From Acetoanaerobium sticklandii (GTDB lineage: Bacteria > Bacillota > Clostridia > Peptostreptococcales > Filifactoraceae), in the NCBI RefSeq assembly GCF_000196455.1, contig NC_014614.1:1596001-1660000 (forward strand): a DNA stretch of 64,000 nucleotides. Reading direction: 5' to 3'. This document shows, one piece after another, positions 35,096 to 44,137 of the stretch. Both the position numbers and the translations under genes were made by a program. How positions within the stretch are numbered: position 1 is the first letter of the stretch; each line of letters opens with the position of its first letter. The notes below the pieces were generated by a model. The model had not been told where the DNA came from. It ran no database searches and was given only the letters and a program-made list of their open reading frames with translations.

Positions 35096-36493
35096 TTATA
35101 CAGGATGTGTGCAATCTTTTGAATTGTATAGCGTAGTTTCTATCTTATATTTTTTTGACCACTTATCTTCTAAAAATTTTTTTGCAACTTCTGGAAAAAG
35201 CGCATACGACAAAATATCCTCTGTTGATGTTGCAAATTCTTTAATCTCGTCTTTAAACTTTTCAAATTGAGGCTCAATTAAATCTGCAGGTCTACAAGTT
35301 ATGGGTTTATCATTTCCTATAATTTTGCTTATAACCTCAGGGGTAATCTGAGCAGGAGACTTTCCATATTGTCCTTTTACATAATCTTTTATCTCTTTGG
35401 GAACCATTTTGTATCTTTCACCCATAATTACATTCATAACAGCTTGAGTCCCTACCATCTGGCTCATAGGAGTAACAAGAGGTGGATATCCTAAATCTTC
35501 TCTTACTCTAGGTACTTCCTTTAGTACTTCTTCATATTTATCTTCCATCTGCTGCAATTTTAGCTGAGAAAGAAGATTTGAAAGCATGCCTCCGGGAACC
35601 TGATATATAAGCGCATTTGGGTCTACAGATGTAACTTTATAATTTAGCATACCATTTTTAATGTACTTTTCTTTTATTTCTTTAAAATAATCTGATATCT
35701 CAGTTAAAGCTTTTAAATCTAGATTAGTTTCATAGCCAGAATTAATTAAGGTTGCTGCCATAGACTCTGTAGCAGGCTGAGACGTTCCCATAGCAAAAGG
35801 TGATATTGCCGTGTCAATAATGTCCGCACCAGCTTCTATGGCTTTTAAATACATCATAGATGCTACTCCACTAGTATAATGGCTATGGATTTCTAAATCC
35901 AAATCAACGTTTTCTTTTATTGCTTTTACTAAGTTATATGCATCTTGAGGAAGAAGAATTCCAGCCATATCTTTTATACATATACTATCAGCTCCCATAT
36001 CTCTCATTTGCTTAGCAACCGATACATAATAGTCTTCATTGTGAACTGGACTTGTAGTATACGATATAGCACATTGGATATGACCATTTTCTTTTTTTCC
36101 AGATTTAATTACAGTCTCTATATTTCTTACGTCGTTTAGAGCATCAAAAACTCTAATAATATCTATACCATTTTCAATTGATTTTCTTACGAATAAATCT
36201 ACTATATCATCAGAATAATGCTTGTACCCTAATAAATTTTGACCTCTTAAGAGCATTTGAAGATTCGTTTTCTTTACAGCTTTTCTTATAGTTCTTAGTC
36301 TCTCCCATGGATCTTCTCCAAGATATCTCAAGCAAGAGTCAAAAGTTGCTCCACCCCACATCTCAAGTGAATGATAACCTGCTCTATCAAGCTGCTGTAA
36401 AACAGGGAGCATTTCTTTTGTACTAAGTCTAGTTGCAATAAGAGATTGATGAGCATCTCTTAGTATTGTTTCGGTAAATCGAATCTTCTTCAT
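35096..36493 (-). CDS. Carboxyltransferase subunit of OadA/PycB type, lacking a biotin domain
   Basis: A 465-residue TIM-barrel carboxyltransferase of oxaloacetate decarboxylase alpha or pyruvate carboxylase subunit B. TETILRDAHQSLIATR at the start holds the metal-binding Asp; GGATFDSCLRYL, IKDMAGILLP (biotin-binding Lys) and EIHSHYTSG (metal His pair) follow. The PYC/OADA conserved domain runs to about 440. A typical alpha subunit has a C-terminal biotinyl domain with AMKM; this one stops at CTHPV. The biotin carrier must come from a separate protein not in this window. Direction of reaction is not known. Confidence 0.88.
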   Translation of the reverse strand: MKKIRFTETILRDAHQSLIATRLSTKEMLPVLQQLDRAGYHSLEMWGGATFDSCLRYLGEDPWERLRTIRKAVKKTNLQMLLRGQNLLGYKHYSDDIVDLFVRKSIENGIDIIRVFDALNDVRNIETVIKSGKKENGHIQCAISYTTSPVHNEDYYVSVAKQMRDMGADSICIKDMAGILLPQDAYNLVKAIKENVDLDLEIHSHYTSGVASMMYLKAIEAGADIIDTAISPFAMGTSQPATESMAATLINSGYETNLDLKALTEISDYFKEIKEKYIKNGMLNYKVTSVDPNALIYQVPGGMLSNLLSQLKLQQMEDKYEEVLKEVPRVREDLGYPPLVTPMSQMVGTQAVMNVIMGERYKMVPKEIKDYVKGQYGKSPAQITPEVISKIIGNDKPITCRPADLIEPQFEKFKDEIKEFATSTEDILSYALFPEVAKKFLEDKWSKKYKIETTLYNSKDCTHPV

Positions 36494-36512
36494 TTTTTCC
36501 TCCTAAAAAAAT

Positions 36513-36932
36513 TTATTTGGAACTACAACATGTATTTGCAAAGAAATCTTTTGTGTCCAAAATTAAATAATTTGATTCTTCTCCCTTTAAATCTATCATA
36601 AAATCACTGAAAAATAAAGGATTAAAACCTATTTTTGCATAAAATGATTCATCTCTTGCAATTTTCACAATAATTTTAGTTACCTCTAGAATGTCCATAG
36701 CGTTGATGAGAGTTCTAATTAACCCATCTTTAATCAGTTCTTCGTCAGTCATCATATGTACATAATTCAACTTGCAAAATTGACCTTCAATTTCATAAAA
36801 ACATGACCCAATAATTTCATCTCCATCTTGAGCTATCATTACATTGTTATTTACATACTCAGATGGTATCTCAGACAATAAAGCAGATATAATTTCATTT
36901 TTCTCTTTACCATAATTTTTGAATAGAATCAT
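36513..36932 (-). CDS. GNAT-fold acetyltransferase-like protein
   Basis: 139 residues with the secondary-structure pattern of a GNAT domain: NVMIAQDGDEIIGSCFYEIEG (strands 2-3), KLNYVHMMTDEELIKDGLIRTLINAMD (strand 4 and helix 3, with a degenerate acetyl-CoA loop), and IIVKIARDESFYAKIGFNPL (strand 5 and beta bulge). The canonical Q/RxxGxG/A motif is weak. The tail ends CCSSK. It lies between rluB, 4 bases upstream, and the carboxyltransferase gene. Substrate unknown. Confidence 0.62.
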   Translation of the reverse strand: MILFKNYGKEKNEIISALLSEIPSEYVNNNVMIAQDGDEIIGSCFYEIEGQFCKLNYVHMMTDEELIKDGLIRTLINAMDILEVTKIIVKIARDESFYAKIGFNPLFFSDFMIDLKGEESNYLILDTKDFFANTCCSSK

Positions 36933-36936
36933 TTTA

Positions 36937-37644
36937 TTATTCTCCTTTTAATTCACATATTTTTTTTAAGTATTCAACTTCTTCATTTATTAGCTTTCTG
37001 TATGTTCCTTCTTTTAAATCCATTAATTTCAATTTACCTATAGAGACTCTTTTTAAATCTAAGACATCTTTTCCAAGTGCTGAAAACATTTTTCTTATCT
37101 GCCTATTCTTGCCTTCTTTTATAATCACTTCATAAGAAGTATTACCAATAAATGTTATCCTGCTTTTAGCTGTTACATATCCTCCTATATCAATTCCAGA
37201 TTTAAATTTTTCAATTTCACTATTAGATAAAGTTGAGCTTACAATGACTTCATATATTTTTTCAATATGATACTTGGGATGAGTTAACGCATAGGTTAAA
37301 TCTCCATCATTTGTCATAAGTAGCAAGCCTCTACTGTCGTAATCCAGTCTTCCAACCGGATAAATTCTTTGTTTTTTATCAAAAAAATCCACTACTGAAG
37401 GTCTTCCAAACTGATCCTTTGCCGTCGAAACATAGCCTATGGGTTTATTTAGCATATAATAATATTTTTCTTCAACTTTACTTATAATCTTTCCATCTAT
37501 TTTTACAATATCTATTTCACTTACTTTAGTTGATAAATCGCTCACTACACTGTCATTAATTCTAACTCTTCCTTCTTGTATCATTTCTTCTGCTTTTCTT
37601 CTAGAAGCAATTCCGCAGCTAGCTATAAATTTGTTTATCCTCAT
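36937..37644 (-). CDS. 23S rRNA/16S rRNA pseudouridine synthase, RluB/RsuA family
   Basis: 235 residues. An N-terminal S4 RNA-binding domain (MRINKFIASCGIASRRKAEEMI) precedes the catalytic domain with the nucleophile Asp in GRLDYDSRGLLLMTNDGDL. KEGKNRQIRKMFSALG and a YRKLINEEVEYLK tail match RluB (23S U2605) more than RsuA by length and by its place near scpAB, where rluB is usual in Firmicutes. The ATG follows GAAGGGA. Confidence 0.9.
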   Translation of the reverse strand: MRINKFIASCGIASRRKAEEMIQEGRVRINDSVVSDLSTKVSEIDIVKIDGKIISKVEEKYYYMLNKPIGYVSTAKDQFGRPSVVDFFDKKQRIYPVGRLDYDSRGLLLMTNDGDLTYALTHPKYHIEKIYEVIVSSTLSNSEIEKFKSGIDIGGYVTAKSRITFIGNTSYEVIIKEGKNRQIRKMFSALGKDVLDLKRVSIGKLKLMDLKEGTYRKLINEEVEYLKKICELKGE

Positions 37645-37768
37645 AAGGTTCCCTTCTTTACTATTTTACTGTTATAATAAGTATATATCATAAATGTAAC
37701 TATAAAAAAATAATTGAATTACTATTTTAACTAATTGTCTATGCAATATCTTTAAGGAGATGTACTAT

Positions 37769-38308
37769 ATGGTAATAGGAGAAAAAATTAAACGATTAAG
37801 AATATTAAACAACCTTACGCAGGAAGAATTAGCACTCAGGTGCGATTTAACTAAAGGATTTATATCTAAATTGGAAAGGGATTTAACCTCTCCATCTATA
37901 GCAACACTTGTAGATATACTAGAAGCTCTAGGAACAGATTTAAAAGATTTCTTCAATGAAAGCTCAAACAACAAAATTGTTTTTGGAAAAGAAGATATTT
38001 ACGATGCATATTATGAACATAACAAGTCTAAAATTCACTGGCTAATTCCAAATTCTCAGAAAAACTCCATGGAACCAATCCTAATCGAAATTGAACCAGA
38101 GGGGATAAGTGAACTAGATAGACCTCATCCTGGGGAAGAATTTGGATATGTATTAAAAGGCTCAATAATTTTAGTTGTAGGAAATAAAAAGTATAAAGTA
38201 AAAAAAGGAGAAAGCTTCTACTTTACTCCTGACAAAGAACACTATATAATAAATAATTCTACAACAAATGCTGAGATTATTTGGGTTTCAACTCCACCTT
38301 CATTTTAA
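37769..38308 (+). CDS. XRE-family regulator with C-terminal cupin domain
   Basis: About 179 residues. The helix-turn-helix is at 6-60 (KIKRLRILNNLTQEELALRCDLTKGFISKLERDLTSPSIATL). The cupin barrel spans about 95-175 with RPHPGEEFGYVLKGSI and FTPDKEHYIINNS. Such regulators often control polyamine, amino-acid or sugar metabolism. The ATG at 37769 is 9 bases after AAGGAG; the earlier ATG at 37760 directly abuts that site and is disfavoured. It is divergently placed from rluB and its 3' end converges with scpB. Confidence 0.92.
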   Translation: MVIGEKIKRLRILNNLTQEELALRCDLTKGFISKLERDLTSPSIATLVDILEALGTDLKDFFNESSNNKIVFGKEDIYDAYYEHNKSKIHWLIPNSQKNSMEPILIEIEPEGISELDRPHPGEEFGYVLKGSIILVVGNKKYKVKKGESFYFTPDKEHYIINNSTTNAEIIWVSTPPSF

Positions 38309-38315
38309 TTATAAT

Positions 38316-38906
38316 TTACATATCTTCTTTAAGAACTGGCAAGTCTTTGAGAGATTCTATAGAAAACTGCTTTAAGAACATCTCAGTGGTCTTATAGATT
38401 ATTGGTTTTCCTATCTTATCAAGTCTTCCAGCTTCTTCAATTAGATTTGCTTCTAATAATGTAGCTATTGCTTTATCACATTTTACTCCCCTGATGCTTT
38501 CTATTTCTGGCTTTGTGATTGGTTGTTTGTACGCTATGATAGAAAGAGTTTCTAAAGAAGCTTGTGTTAAGGATTTTTTCTTAATAGGATGTAAATAAAG
38601 TGAAATGTAATCATAGTTATCTGATTTTGTGGCAAGTTGCATTTTTTCATCAATAATCACTAGCTCTAAACCACTATCTGATTCCTTATATCTTTCTTTT
38701 AAAAGCTCTAAGCTATACCTAATTTCCTTTAAAGACACATCTATACTCTTACTCTTGAAAATAGCTTGTATATCCTTAAAGGATATCAAATCCCCATATG
38801 CAAACATCAACGATTCACATACAGATATAATTTTATTGATTTTATCAGACTTTGGATGATTTAAATAGATTTGTCCGTCTGACTCTACATTAAATTGCTT
38901 ATCCAA
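38316..38906 (-). CDS. scpB: Segregation and condensation protein B
   Basis: A 196-residue kleisin partner of the SMC complex with two winged-helix domains. The family motif YKQPITKPEIESIRG is present, along with SLYLHPIKKKSLTQASLETLSIIAY (interrupted). The start is TTG at 38906, overlapping the scpA stop by 8 bases and preceded by GGAAGGA. It binds the central part of ScpA in chromosome condensation. Confidence 0.94.
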   Translation of the reverse strand: MDKQFNVESDGQIYLNHPKSDKINKIISVCESLMFAYGDLISFKDIQAIFKSKSIDVSLKEIRYSLELLKERYKESDSGLELVIIDEKMQLATKSDNYDYISLYLHPIKKKSLTQASLETLSIIAYKQPITKPEIESIRGVKCDKAIATLLEANLIEEAGRLDKIGKPIIYKTTEMFLKQFSIESLKDLPVLKEDM

Positions 38907-39597
38907 TATCCTTCCACCTTTCTATATGAATCCTTTCCAAATGATCACTTTGGGTAAGATAAGCTTCTTTAGCTTTTGCTAGTTCCAGTATTCCTAGCAT
39001 TGAAGCTATTTTTTCTTCTTTTATAATTTCTCCAGCTATCTCATCAAAATAAAAAGATGTTTTTTCGCTTAATATAGATTTTATTTCATTAATTTTGTCT
39101 TCAATTGATATAATTCTTCTTGTAAAATCTCTTTTAATCTCTTTTTCTTGAGGCTTAAATTTTGGGAAAGATTTAATAATATCATCAATTGATATTTTTG
39201 ATAAATCAATAACGTCTTCATAGTATATCTCTATACTAGGTCTAAAATAACGTGAGGGTGCCTTCATTAGCGATTCATTGAGCTCTAATGCTGCATTTTT
39301 AAATTTTGCATATTCTTTTATTGATTCATATAAATCAACTCTAGGATCTTCCATATCTTCTTCTAATCCTACATAAAGCATATACTTGGATTTTATTTCA
39401 AGCAATCTTGAAGCCATGTAAATAAAATCACTTGCTATATCCATATTCATTTCATTAAGCTCAGATATAGTATCCATATATTGCTTTGTTATTTGAGATA
39501 TTGAAATATCATAAATATCTATCTTCTTTTTTGACACTAAATCTAAAAGCAAATCCATAGGACCTTCATAACAGTCTACGCAAATTTCATATGACAT
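38899..39597 (-). CDS. scpA: Segregation and condensation protein A
   Basis: The 232-residue kleisin of the SMC-ScpAB complex. It opens with YEGPMDLLLDLVSKKKIDIYDISISQITKQY (read in two parts), followed by EMNMDIASDFIYMASRLLEIKSK, both family signatures. The C-terminal winged helix (ITEIKSILSEK, GILELAKAKEAYLTQ) would bind the SMC head. It follows the site-2 protease gene and precedes scpB in the same operon. Confidence 0.94.
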   Translation of the reverse strand: MSYEICVDCYEGPMDLLLDLVSKKKIDIYDISISQITKQYMDTISELNEMNMDIASDFIYMASRLLEIKSKYMLYVGLEEDMEDPRVDLYESIKEYAKFKNAALELNESLMKAPSRYFRPSIEIYYEDVIDLSKISIDDIIKSFPKFKPQEKEIKRDFTRRIISIEDKINEIKSILSEKTSFYFDEIAGEIIKEEKIASMLGILELAKAKEAYLTQSDHLERIHIERWKDIG

Positions 39598-39611
39598 TAT
39601 TTTTCTCTCCT

Positions 39612-40223
39612 TTATCCTCTAAATAACAGGATAATAGAATTGAGGAATGAAATCAAGGCACTAATTACTGGATTAAGTAGTAAGCTTATCCCTCCAGTCA
39701 ATAATAATATTATTAAAATTATACTGCCATAGCTTTCATATTTATAAAATGTGAACCTTAAATTCCTTGGTAAAAAAGTATATATTATTTTTGAACCATC
39801 CAGAGGAGGTATCGGAAGTAGATTAAATGCAGCAAGCATAATATTTATCCAAACTATGCCTCTCATAACATCCACATATGCAGATAACTGTACTATATCA
39901 GCAGTAAAAAATAAAACCATCTGAAATATAAGTGCTAATATTAGGTTCATAGTAATTCCTGCTATTGAAACAAAAAATAAACCCAATCTTTCATGTCTAA
40001 AATTATTTTCATTTATAGGCACTGGTTTAGCCCAACCAAATCTCATAATAAAGAGCATAATAAAACCAATGGGATCTATATGCTTCATAGGGTCAAGAGA
40101 AAGTCTACCTGCATTTTTAGCAGTATCATCACCCATAGCATAGGCAGCTAGCCCATGTGCAAATTCGTGAAAAGTAAGTGCAATTAATATCCCTGGTAAC
40201 ATTGTGAGCATATCTATTATCAT
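39612..40223 (-). CDS. Site-2 protease, peptidase family M50B (YwhC-like)
   Basis: An intramembrane zinc metalloprotease of about 203 residues. HEFAHG holds the zinc ligands and catalytic Glu, and AAFNLLPIPPLDGSKI gives the third ligand (Asp) in helix 4. Five or so hydrophobic helices were counted. It lacks the PDZ domain of RseP-type enzymes. The ATG at 40223 is used: GGTGGAG is 6 bases upstream, while the GTG 27 bases earlier lacks a site. It is the first gene of the group with scpAB. Confidence 0.9.
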   Translation of the reverse strand: MIIDMLTMLPGILIALTFHEFAHGLAAYAMGDDTAKNAGRLSLDPMKHIDPIGFIMLFIMRFGWAKPVPINENNFRHERLGLFFVSIAGITMNLILALIFQMVLFFTADIVQLSAYVDVMRGIVWINIMLAAFNLLPIPPLDGSKIIYTFLPRNLRFTFYKYESYGSIILIILLLTGGISLLLNPVISALISFLNSIILLFRG

Positions 40224-40269
40224 ATTTCTCCACCTTGTCGTCATAATCACATTTTAAATATTTTATAGT

Positions 40270-40298
40270 AAATACCCCGATATAATATCGGGGTATTT
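40270..40298 (-). terminator. Terminator of the RNase J gene
   Basis: Stem AAATACCCCGATA/TATCGGGGTATTT lies directly after the RNase J stop on the leftward strand, with downstream T-rich DNA. Confidence 0.92.
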
Positions 40299-40301
40299 AA
40301 A

Positions 40302-41966
40302 TTATGCTTCCATTATAATCGGTAATATCATAGGATTTCTTTTAGTTTTTTCGTAAAGATAGTTTCTAAGCTCATCTTTAATTGTATTTTTAAGATAAGA
40401 CCATTCTCTCATATTTTTATTTTCACAAGTTTCAAGAGATTTTTTTATTACTTCTCTAGCTCCATCCATTAAATCTTCAGATTCTCTAACATAAACAAAT
40501 CCACGAGAAATAATATCTGGTCCCGAAATAACTTTACCTGTATCTTTTGACATACTTACAACCACAACCATCAAACCATCTTCTGATAAATGTTTTCTGT
40601 CTCTAAGAACTATGTTTCCTACATCTCCTACGCCTAATCCGTCTACAAGAATATTTCCAGAAGGAATCTTGCTTACAATTTTCCCTTGGTCCTTATCAAT
40701 CTCAAATACACAGCCATTGCTAAGCATAAAAACATTTTCTTCTGGCATACCAAGTTTTTTTGCAAGCTCCATATGCTGTTTTAGATGTCTATATTCTCCA
40801 TGCACCGGTATAAAAAATTTAGGTTTAACCAATCTGTGCATTAACTTAAGCTCTTCTTGGCAAGCATGTCCAGACACATGGATATCTGATATGCTCTCAT
40901 AGATTACATTAGCTCCTCTTTCAAAAAGCTGATTTATAACCCTAGAAACTAGCTTTTCATTTCCTGGAATAGGATGAGCAGAAAAAATTACTAAATCGCC
41001 TTTTTTAATTTCTATCTGCCTGTGTTCTTGAGAAGCCATCCTAGTAAGTGCCGACAAAGGCTCTCCTTGAGATCCTGTTGTCATAATAACAAGCTCATGG
41101 TCTTGATATTTGTTAATATCTTTTAATTCTATAAAAGTGTTTTCCGGAATATTTAAATAACCTAAATTCCTAGCTACATTAACAACATTGACCATAGACC
41201 TTCCTGAGGTAGTTACTTTTCTACCATTTTTGTATGCTGCGTTTATAATTTGCTGAAGTCTATGAACATTAGATGCAAATGTTGCAATTAATATTCTAGA
41301 AGTAGCCTCAGAGAAAATTTCATCTAAAGTATGTCCTACATTGCTTTCTGATAAAGTATACCCTGGTCTTTCAACATTTGTACTTTCTCCCATCATTAGC
41401 AGTACGCCCTTGCTTCCTATTTCTGCTATACGATGAAGATCCATTACTTGTCCATCGATTGGAGTATAATCCACTTTAAAATCACCAGTATGGAAAATCG
41501 TGCCTACGCCAGTTGTGATAGCTAAAGCACATGCATCTGGTATACTATGAGTAACTCTTACAAATTCTACTTCAAAGTTACCTAATTTAATTTTTGAGCC
41601 AGGATTAACTACATTTAGTGAGTTATTACTTAGTCTATGCTCTTTGAGCTTGATTTCTAATAATCCGATTGCTAAATTAGGCCCATATATAGGAATATCT
41701 AATTTTTTTAGAACATAAGGTATCGCGCCAATGTGATCTTCATGTCCATGGGTCAATACCAATCCTTTAATTTTTTCTCTGTTTTTAATCAAGTAAGTTA
41801 TGTCTGGAATAACAATATCTATCCCTAACATTTCATCTTCAGGAAAACTAAGTCCACAATCTATGATTATGATTTCATCTTTATACTCAATGACTGTCAT
41901 ATTCTTTCCTATTTCTTGAAGTCCTCCCAAAGGAATTATTTTTAATTTTGATGTTTTTCTTGCCAT
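40302..41966 (-). CDS. rnj: Ribonuclease J
   Basis: A 554-residue metallo-beta-lactamase/beta-CASP ribonuclease with 5' exonuclease and endonuclease action in mRNA decay and rRNA maturation. Zinc ligands: LTHGHEDHIGAIP, HTGDFKVD, and a late HVSGHA. The beta-CASP core includes MGESTNVERPG, TTGSQGEPLSALTRM and FIPVHGEYRHL, and the C-terminal domain follows. It starts at an ATG behind AAAGGAGAG. Whether J1 or J2 cannot be decided from this alone. Confidence 0.95.
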   Translation of the reverse strand: MARKTSKLKIIPLGGLQEIGKNMTVIEYKDEIIIIDCGLSFPEDEMLGIDIVIPDITYLIKNREKIKGLVLTHGHEDHIGAIPYVLKKLDIPIYGPNLAIGLLEIKLKEHRLSNNSLNVVNPGSKIKLGNFEVEFVRVTHSIPDACALAITTGVGTIFHTGDFKVDYTPIDGQVMDLHRIAEIGSKGVLLMMGESTNVERPGYTLSESNVGHTLDEIFSEATSRILIATFASNVHRLQQIINAAYKNGRKVTTSGRSMVNVVNVARNLGYLNIPENTFIELKDINKYQDHELVIMTTGSQGEPLSALTRMASQEHRQIEIKKGDLVIFSAHPIPGNEKLVSRVINQLFERGANVIYESISDIHVSGHACQEELKLMHRLVKPKFFIPVHGEYRHLKQHMELAKKLGMPEENVFMLSNGCVFEIDKDQGKIVSKIPSGNILVDGLGVGDVGNIVLRDRKHLSEDGLMVVVVSMSKDTGKVISGPDIISRGFVYVRESEDLMDGAREVIKKSLETCENKNMREWSYLKNTIKDELRNYLYEKTKRNPMILPIIMEA

Positions 41967-42113
41967 TTAATCTCTCCTTTTCATTTTTTTCCGGGCGTTA
42001 TTTTAATTAGGGCATATCTATAATACCTAATAATAAAATCTTTTTAAATTGACAACTATATTCGAAACTGATAGACTTAAAAAATCTTATCCGAATCAAA
42101 GGAAGTGATTATA

Positions 42114-42899
42114 TTGAAGGGCAAAGCCCATGCATCCATAGGGTTATTGACATATTACAACTACACTATTTTAAGTAACACTGAGTTTACTATTTTAGGA
42201 GGAGCTATAAGCTTATTTTTTTCTCTTCTTCCTGATTTAGATCATTTTAACTCTGTAATTTCAAAAAAGCTTTCAAACAAAAAAATAGAGTCCTTTATTG
42301 AAGCAATGATGATGCTGATTCCATTATCAATGCTTTTTTACCTTGGATATTTAAAAAAATTTGATTATTCTATATTATTTTTTTTATGCCTAGTTTTATT
42401 CATATCAATTAAAAAGAAAATTAAAACCTCTATAATTCGTAAACTTATTATAAGCATTTTCTTAATACTAATTTGTATATTATCATACAATCTTTTTAAA
42501 AATATAGCTATTGTTAAGCTATTATTGTTTTTTATACTTATTCCTTGGTTTTCACATAGAACCTTTTCACATTCGATTTTTTCAGCTTTCATATTATACT
42601 TTATTACCAATAATTTGGGCTTTATAATCAAAAATCTTAACATGATAGCTACATTAAGCTATCTAAGTCATCTATTTCTAGGAGATATTCTTACTCCTCA
42701 AGGAATCCCGTTATTCTGGCCTATATCAAAACACAGATTCAAGCTAAATCCTTTTAAAGGGCAACACTCTGTTAATATAATAGAAAATATTGTAATCGTG
42801 CTTATGGTACTGCTTGCTTTCTATTTAACCTTTGTATCAATCAAATATAAAACTCCCCAACAAATATTACTGGGGAGCAGCATATTTAATATAAGCTAA
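42114..42899 (+). CDS. YdjM-like membrane-bound metal-dependent hydrolase family protein
   Basis: About 261 residues with several hydrophobic helices. The family pattern (DUF457) is LKGKAHASIGLLTYYN at the start, LFFSLLPDLDHFNSV (DLDH), HRTFSHSIFSAFIL and LSHLFLGDILTPQGIPLFWPIS. The histidines and aspartates probably bind a metal. In enterobacteria a relative is in the SOS regulon. The start is a TTG at 42114, about 10 bases after AAAGGA; a GTG at 42105 abuts that site. A hairpin at 42853-42877 sits inside the end of the gene. Confidence 0.88.
   Translation: MKGKAHASIGLLTYYNYTILSNTEFTILGGAISLFFSLLPDLDHFNSVISKKLSNKKIESFIEAMMMLIPLSMLFYLGYLKKFDYSILFFLCLVLFISIKKKIKTSIIRKLIISIFLILICILSYNLFKNIAIVKLLLFFILIPWFSHRTFSHSIFSAFILYFITNNLGFIIKNLNMIATLSYLSHLFLGDILTPQGIPLFWPISKHRFKLNPFKGQHSVNIIENIVIVLMVLLAFYLTFVSIKYKTPQQILLGSSIFNIS
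42853..42877. terminator. Possible terminator hairpin inside the 3' end of the YdjM-like gene
   Basis: CTCCCCAA and TTACTGGGGAG form a 7-bp GC-rich stem. No T run follows on the rightward strand; leftward there are TTTTATATTTG bases, so it may instead end the leftward fur transcript. Confidence 0.55.
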
Positions 42900-42901
42900 A
42901 T

Positions 42902-43336
42902 CTACTGGCAATCAACACAAATGCCATAGAATTTTACATCGTGATCATTGATTTTAAATTTATAGCTTCGCTCAATTTTTTCCTCTAGATGATCTAATAA
43001 ATCCTCTTCAACCTCAATAACTTTTCCACATGACTTGCAAATCAAATGGTGATGGTTATGTGAGTCTTTATCTAAATTAAGTTCATATCTAACGCATCCA
43101 TCATCTAAATTTAATTTATTTGTGAAGCCAATTTTATCCAACATTTGAAGAGTTCTATATACTGTAGCTAAACCTATCTCTGGGCATTCATTTTTTACTT
43201 CATCGTAGATTTCTTCACTGCTCAAATGCTTCCCTTTTGATGATACCATAGTTTCTACAATACATCTTCTCTGAGGGGTTAACTTAAAGCCCTCTTCTTT
43301 TAGTTTCATTTTCAATTGCTCTACATAAGTATCCAT
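42902..43336 (-). CDS. Fur-family transcriptional regulator
   Basis: About 144 residues. The N-terminal winged helix (GFKLTPQRRCIVETMV, IGLATVYRTLQMLDKIG) and C-terminal dimerisation domain with HNHHHLICKSCGKVIE and YGICVDC (two CxxC zinc pairs) are intact. The HHHxxC motif and length are closer to Fur than PerR or Zur, but metal specificity is not certain. The ATG at 43336 is preferred after GGGTGAT. It ends a leftward series of ruvX and the DUF1292 gene. Confidence 0.9.
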   Translation of the reverse strand: MDTYVEQLKMKLKEEGFKLTPQRRCIVETMVSSKGKHLSSEEIYDEVKNECPEIGLATVYRTLQMLDKIGFTNKLNLDDGCVRYELNLDKDSHNHHHLICKSCGKVIEVEEDLLDHLEEKIERSYKFKINDHDVKFYGICVDCQ

Positions 43337-43429
43337 ATGATCACCCACTATTATAAATTAGCTATCAAATAATAACATCTATCAATTAATATTATAACAG
43401 TTTGTTAATAAAAGTCAACAAGCTACTAT

Positions 43430-43690
43430 TTATTCATTAATCAGTGTTTCATAAACTTCCACTACCATCTCGTACTCTTCATCATCTTCAATTGGAATTA
43501 ATGACATTTCGTCCTCATCATCGTATTCTATACGAAATATATAAGCTTCATCTTCTTCAGTTTCCTCAACTGGCGCAAGTATAGCGTAATCATGCTCATT
43601 CGCTTCTATGCTCATTACAAGCTCAAATTCAACTTCATTTCCCTCTTCATCAATCAGCGTGATAATATCATTGTTAATTTCATTATTCAT
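43430..43690 (-). CDS. DUF1292 (YrzB-like) acidic protein
   Basis: An 86-residue very acidic protein of the DUF1292 family, with the signature ITLIDEEGNEVEFELVMSIE and a DDEDEMSLIPIEDDEEYEMV end. It is consistently encoded beside ireB and ruvX in Firmicutes, as here. Function unknown. The ATG follows GGAGG. Confidence 0.9.
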   Translation of the reverse strand: MNNEINNDIITLIDEEGNEVEFELVMSIEANEHDYAILAPVEETEEDEAYIFRIEYDDEDEMSLIPIEDDEEYEMVVEVYETLINE

Positions 43691-43705
43691 AATAAACCTC
43701 CAAAA

Positions 43706-44125
43706 TTATTTTTTGCTATCTAAATAGCCCTGTAATATATGTACAGCTGCTGCTGTATCAATCAACTTTTTTTCTTTTGCTTTAGCTAGCTTCATATGAC
43801 TTAAGCTTTGCCTAGCCATTTTACTAGTCAATCTTTCGTCACAATATATTATTTCTATATTACTATTAGTTTTTTCTAAAAGCAACTGTGAAAAATCTCT
43901 AGTTCTTTTAGCTTGTATACCTTCACTTGAATCCATATTCTTAGGTAATCCTACAACCACTTGCTTTATATCTTCTTTTTGTATGATTTCAGCTATCTCA
44001 TTTATTGCTTCTTTAGTAGATTTTCTAGTTAAAGTATATAGTGGCTGTGCCATCATCCCAAGCAAATCACTAACAGCAATTCCAATTCTTTTATCTCCTA
44101 TATCAAGACCTAAAATTCTTCTCAT
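43706..44125 (-). CDS. ruvX: Putative pre-16S rRNA nuclease / Holliday junction resolvase-like YqgF
   Basis: A 139-residue RNase H-fold protein of the YqgF/RuvX family. LGLDIGDKRIGIAVSD gives the first metal Asp, VVGLPKNMD and IEIIYCDERLTSKMA the middle residues, and KKLIDTAAAVHILQGYLD the last Asp. The family trims pre-16S rRNA. The ATG at 44125 is preferred over a TTG before it. It follows the aldo/keto reductase gene by 12 bases. Confidence 0.93.
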   Translation of the reverse strand: MRRILGLDIGDKRIGIAVSDLLGMMAQPLYTLTRKSTKEAINEIAEIIQKEDIKQVVVGLPKNMDSSEGIQAKRTRDFSQLLLEKTNSNIEIIYCDERLTSKMARQSLSHMKLAKAKEKKLIDTAAAVHILQGYLDSKK

Positions 44126-44137
44126 CAACTACCCCTT

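Noticed and set aside
43349..43429. A PerR or Fur box upstream of the fur-like gene
   Set aside because: AT-rich half-sites exist (such as ATTATAA) but no convincing inverted repeat with consensus spacing was found.
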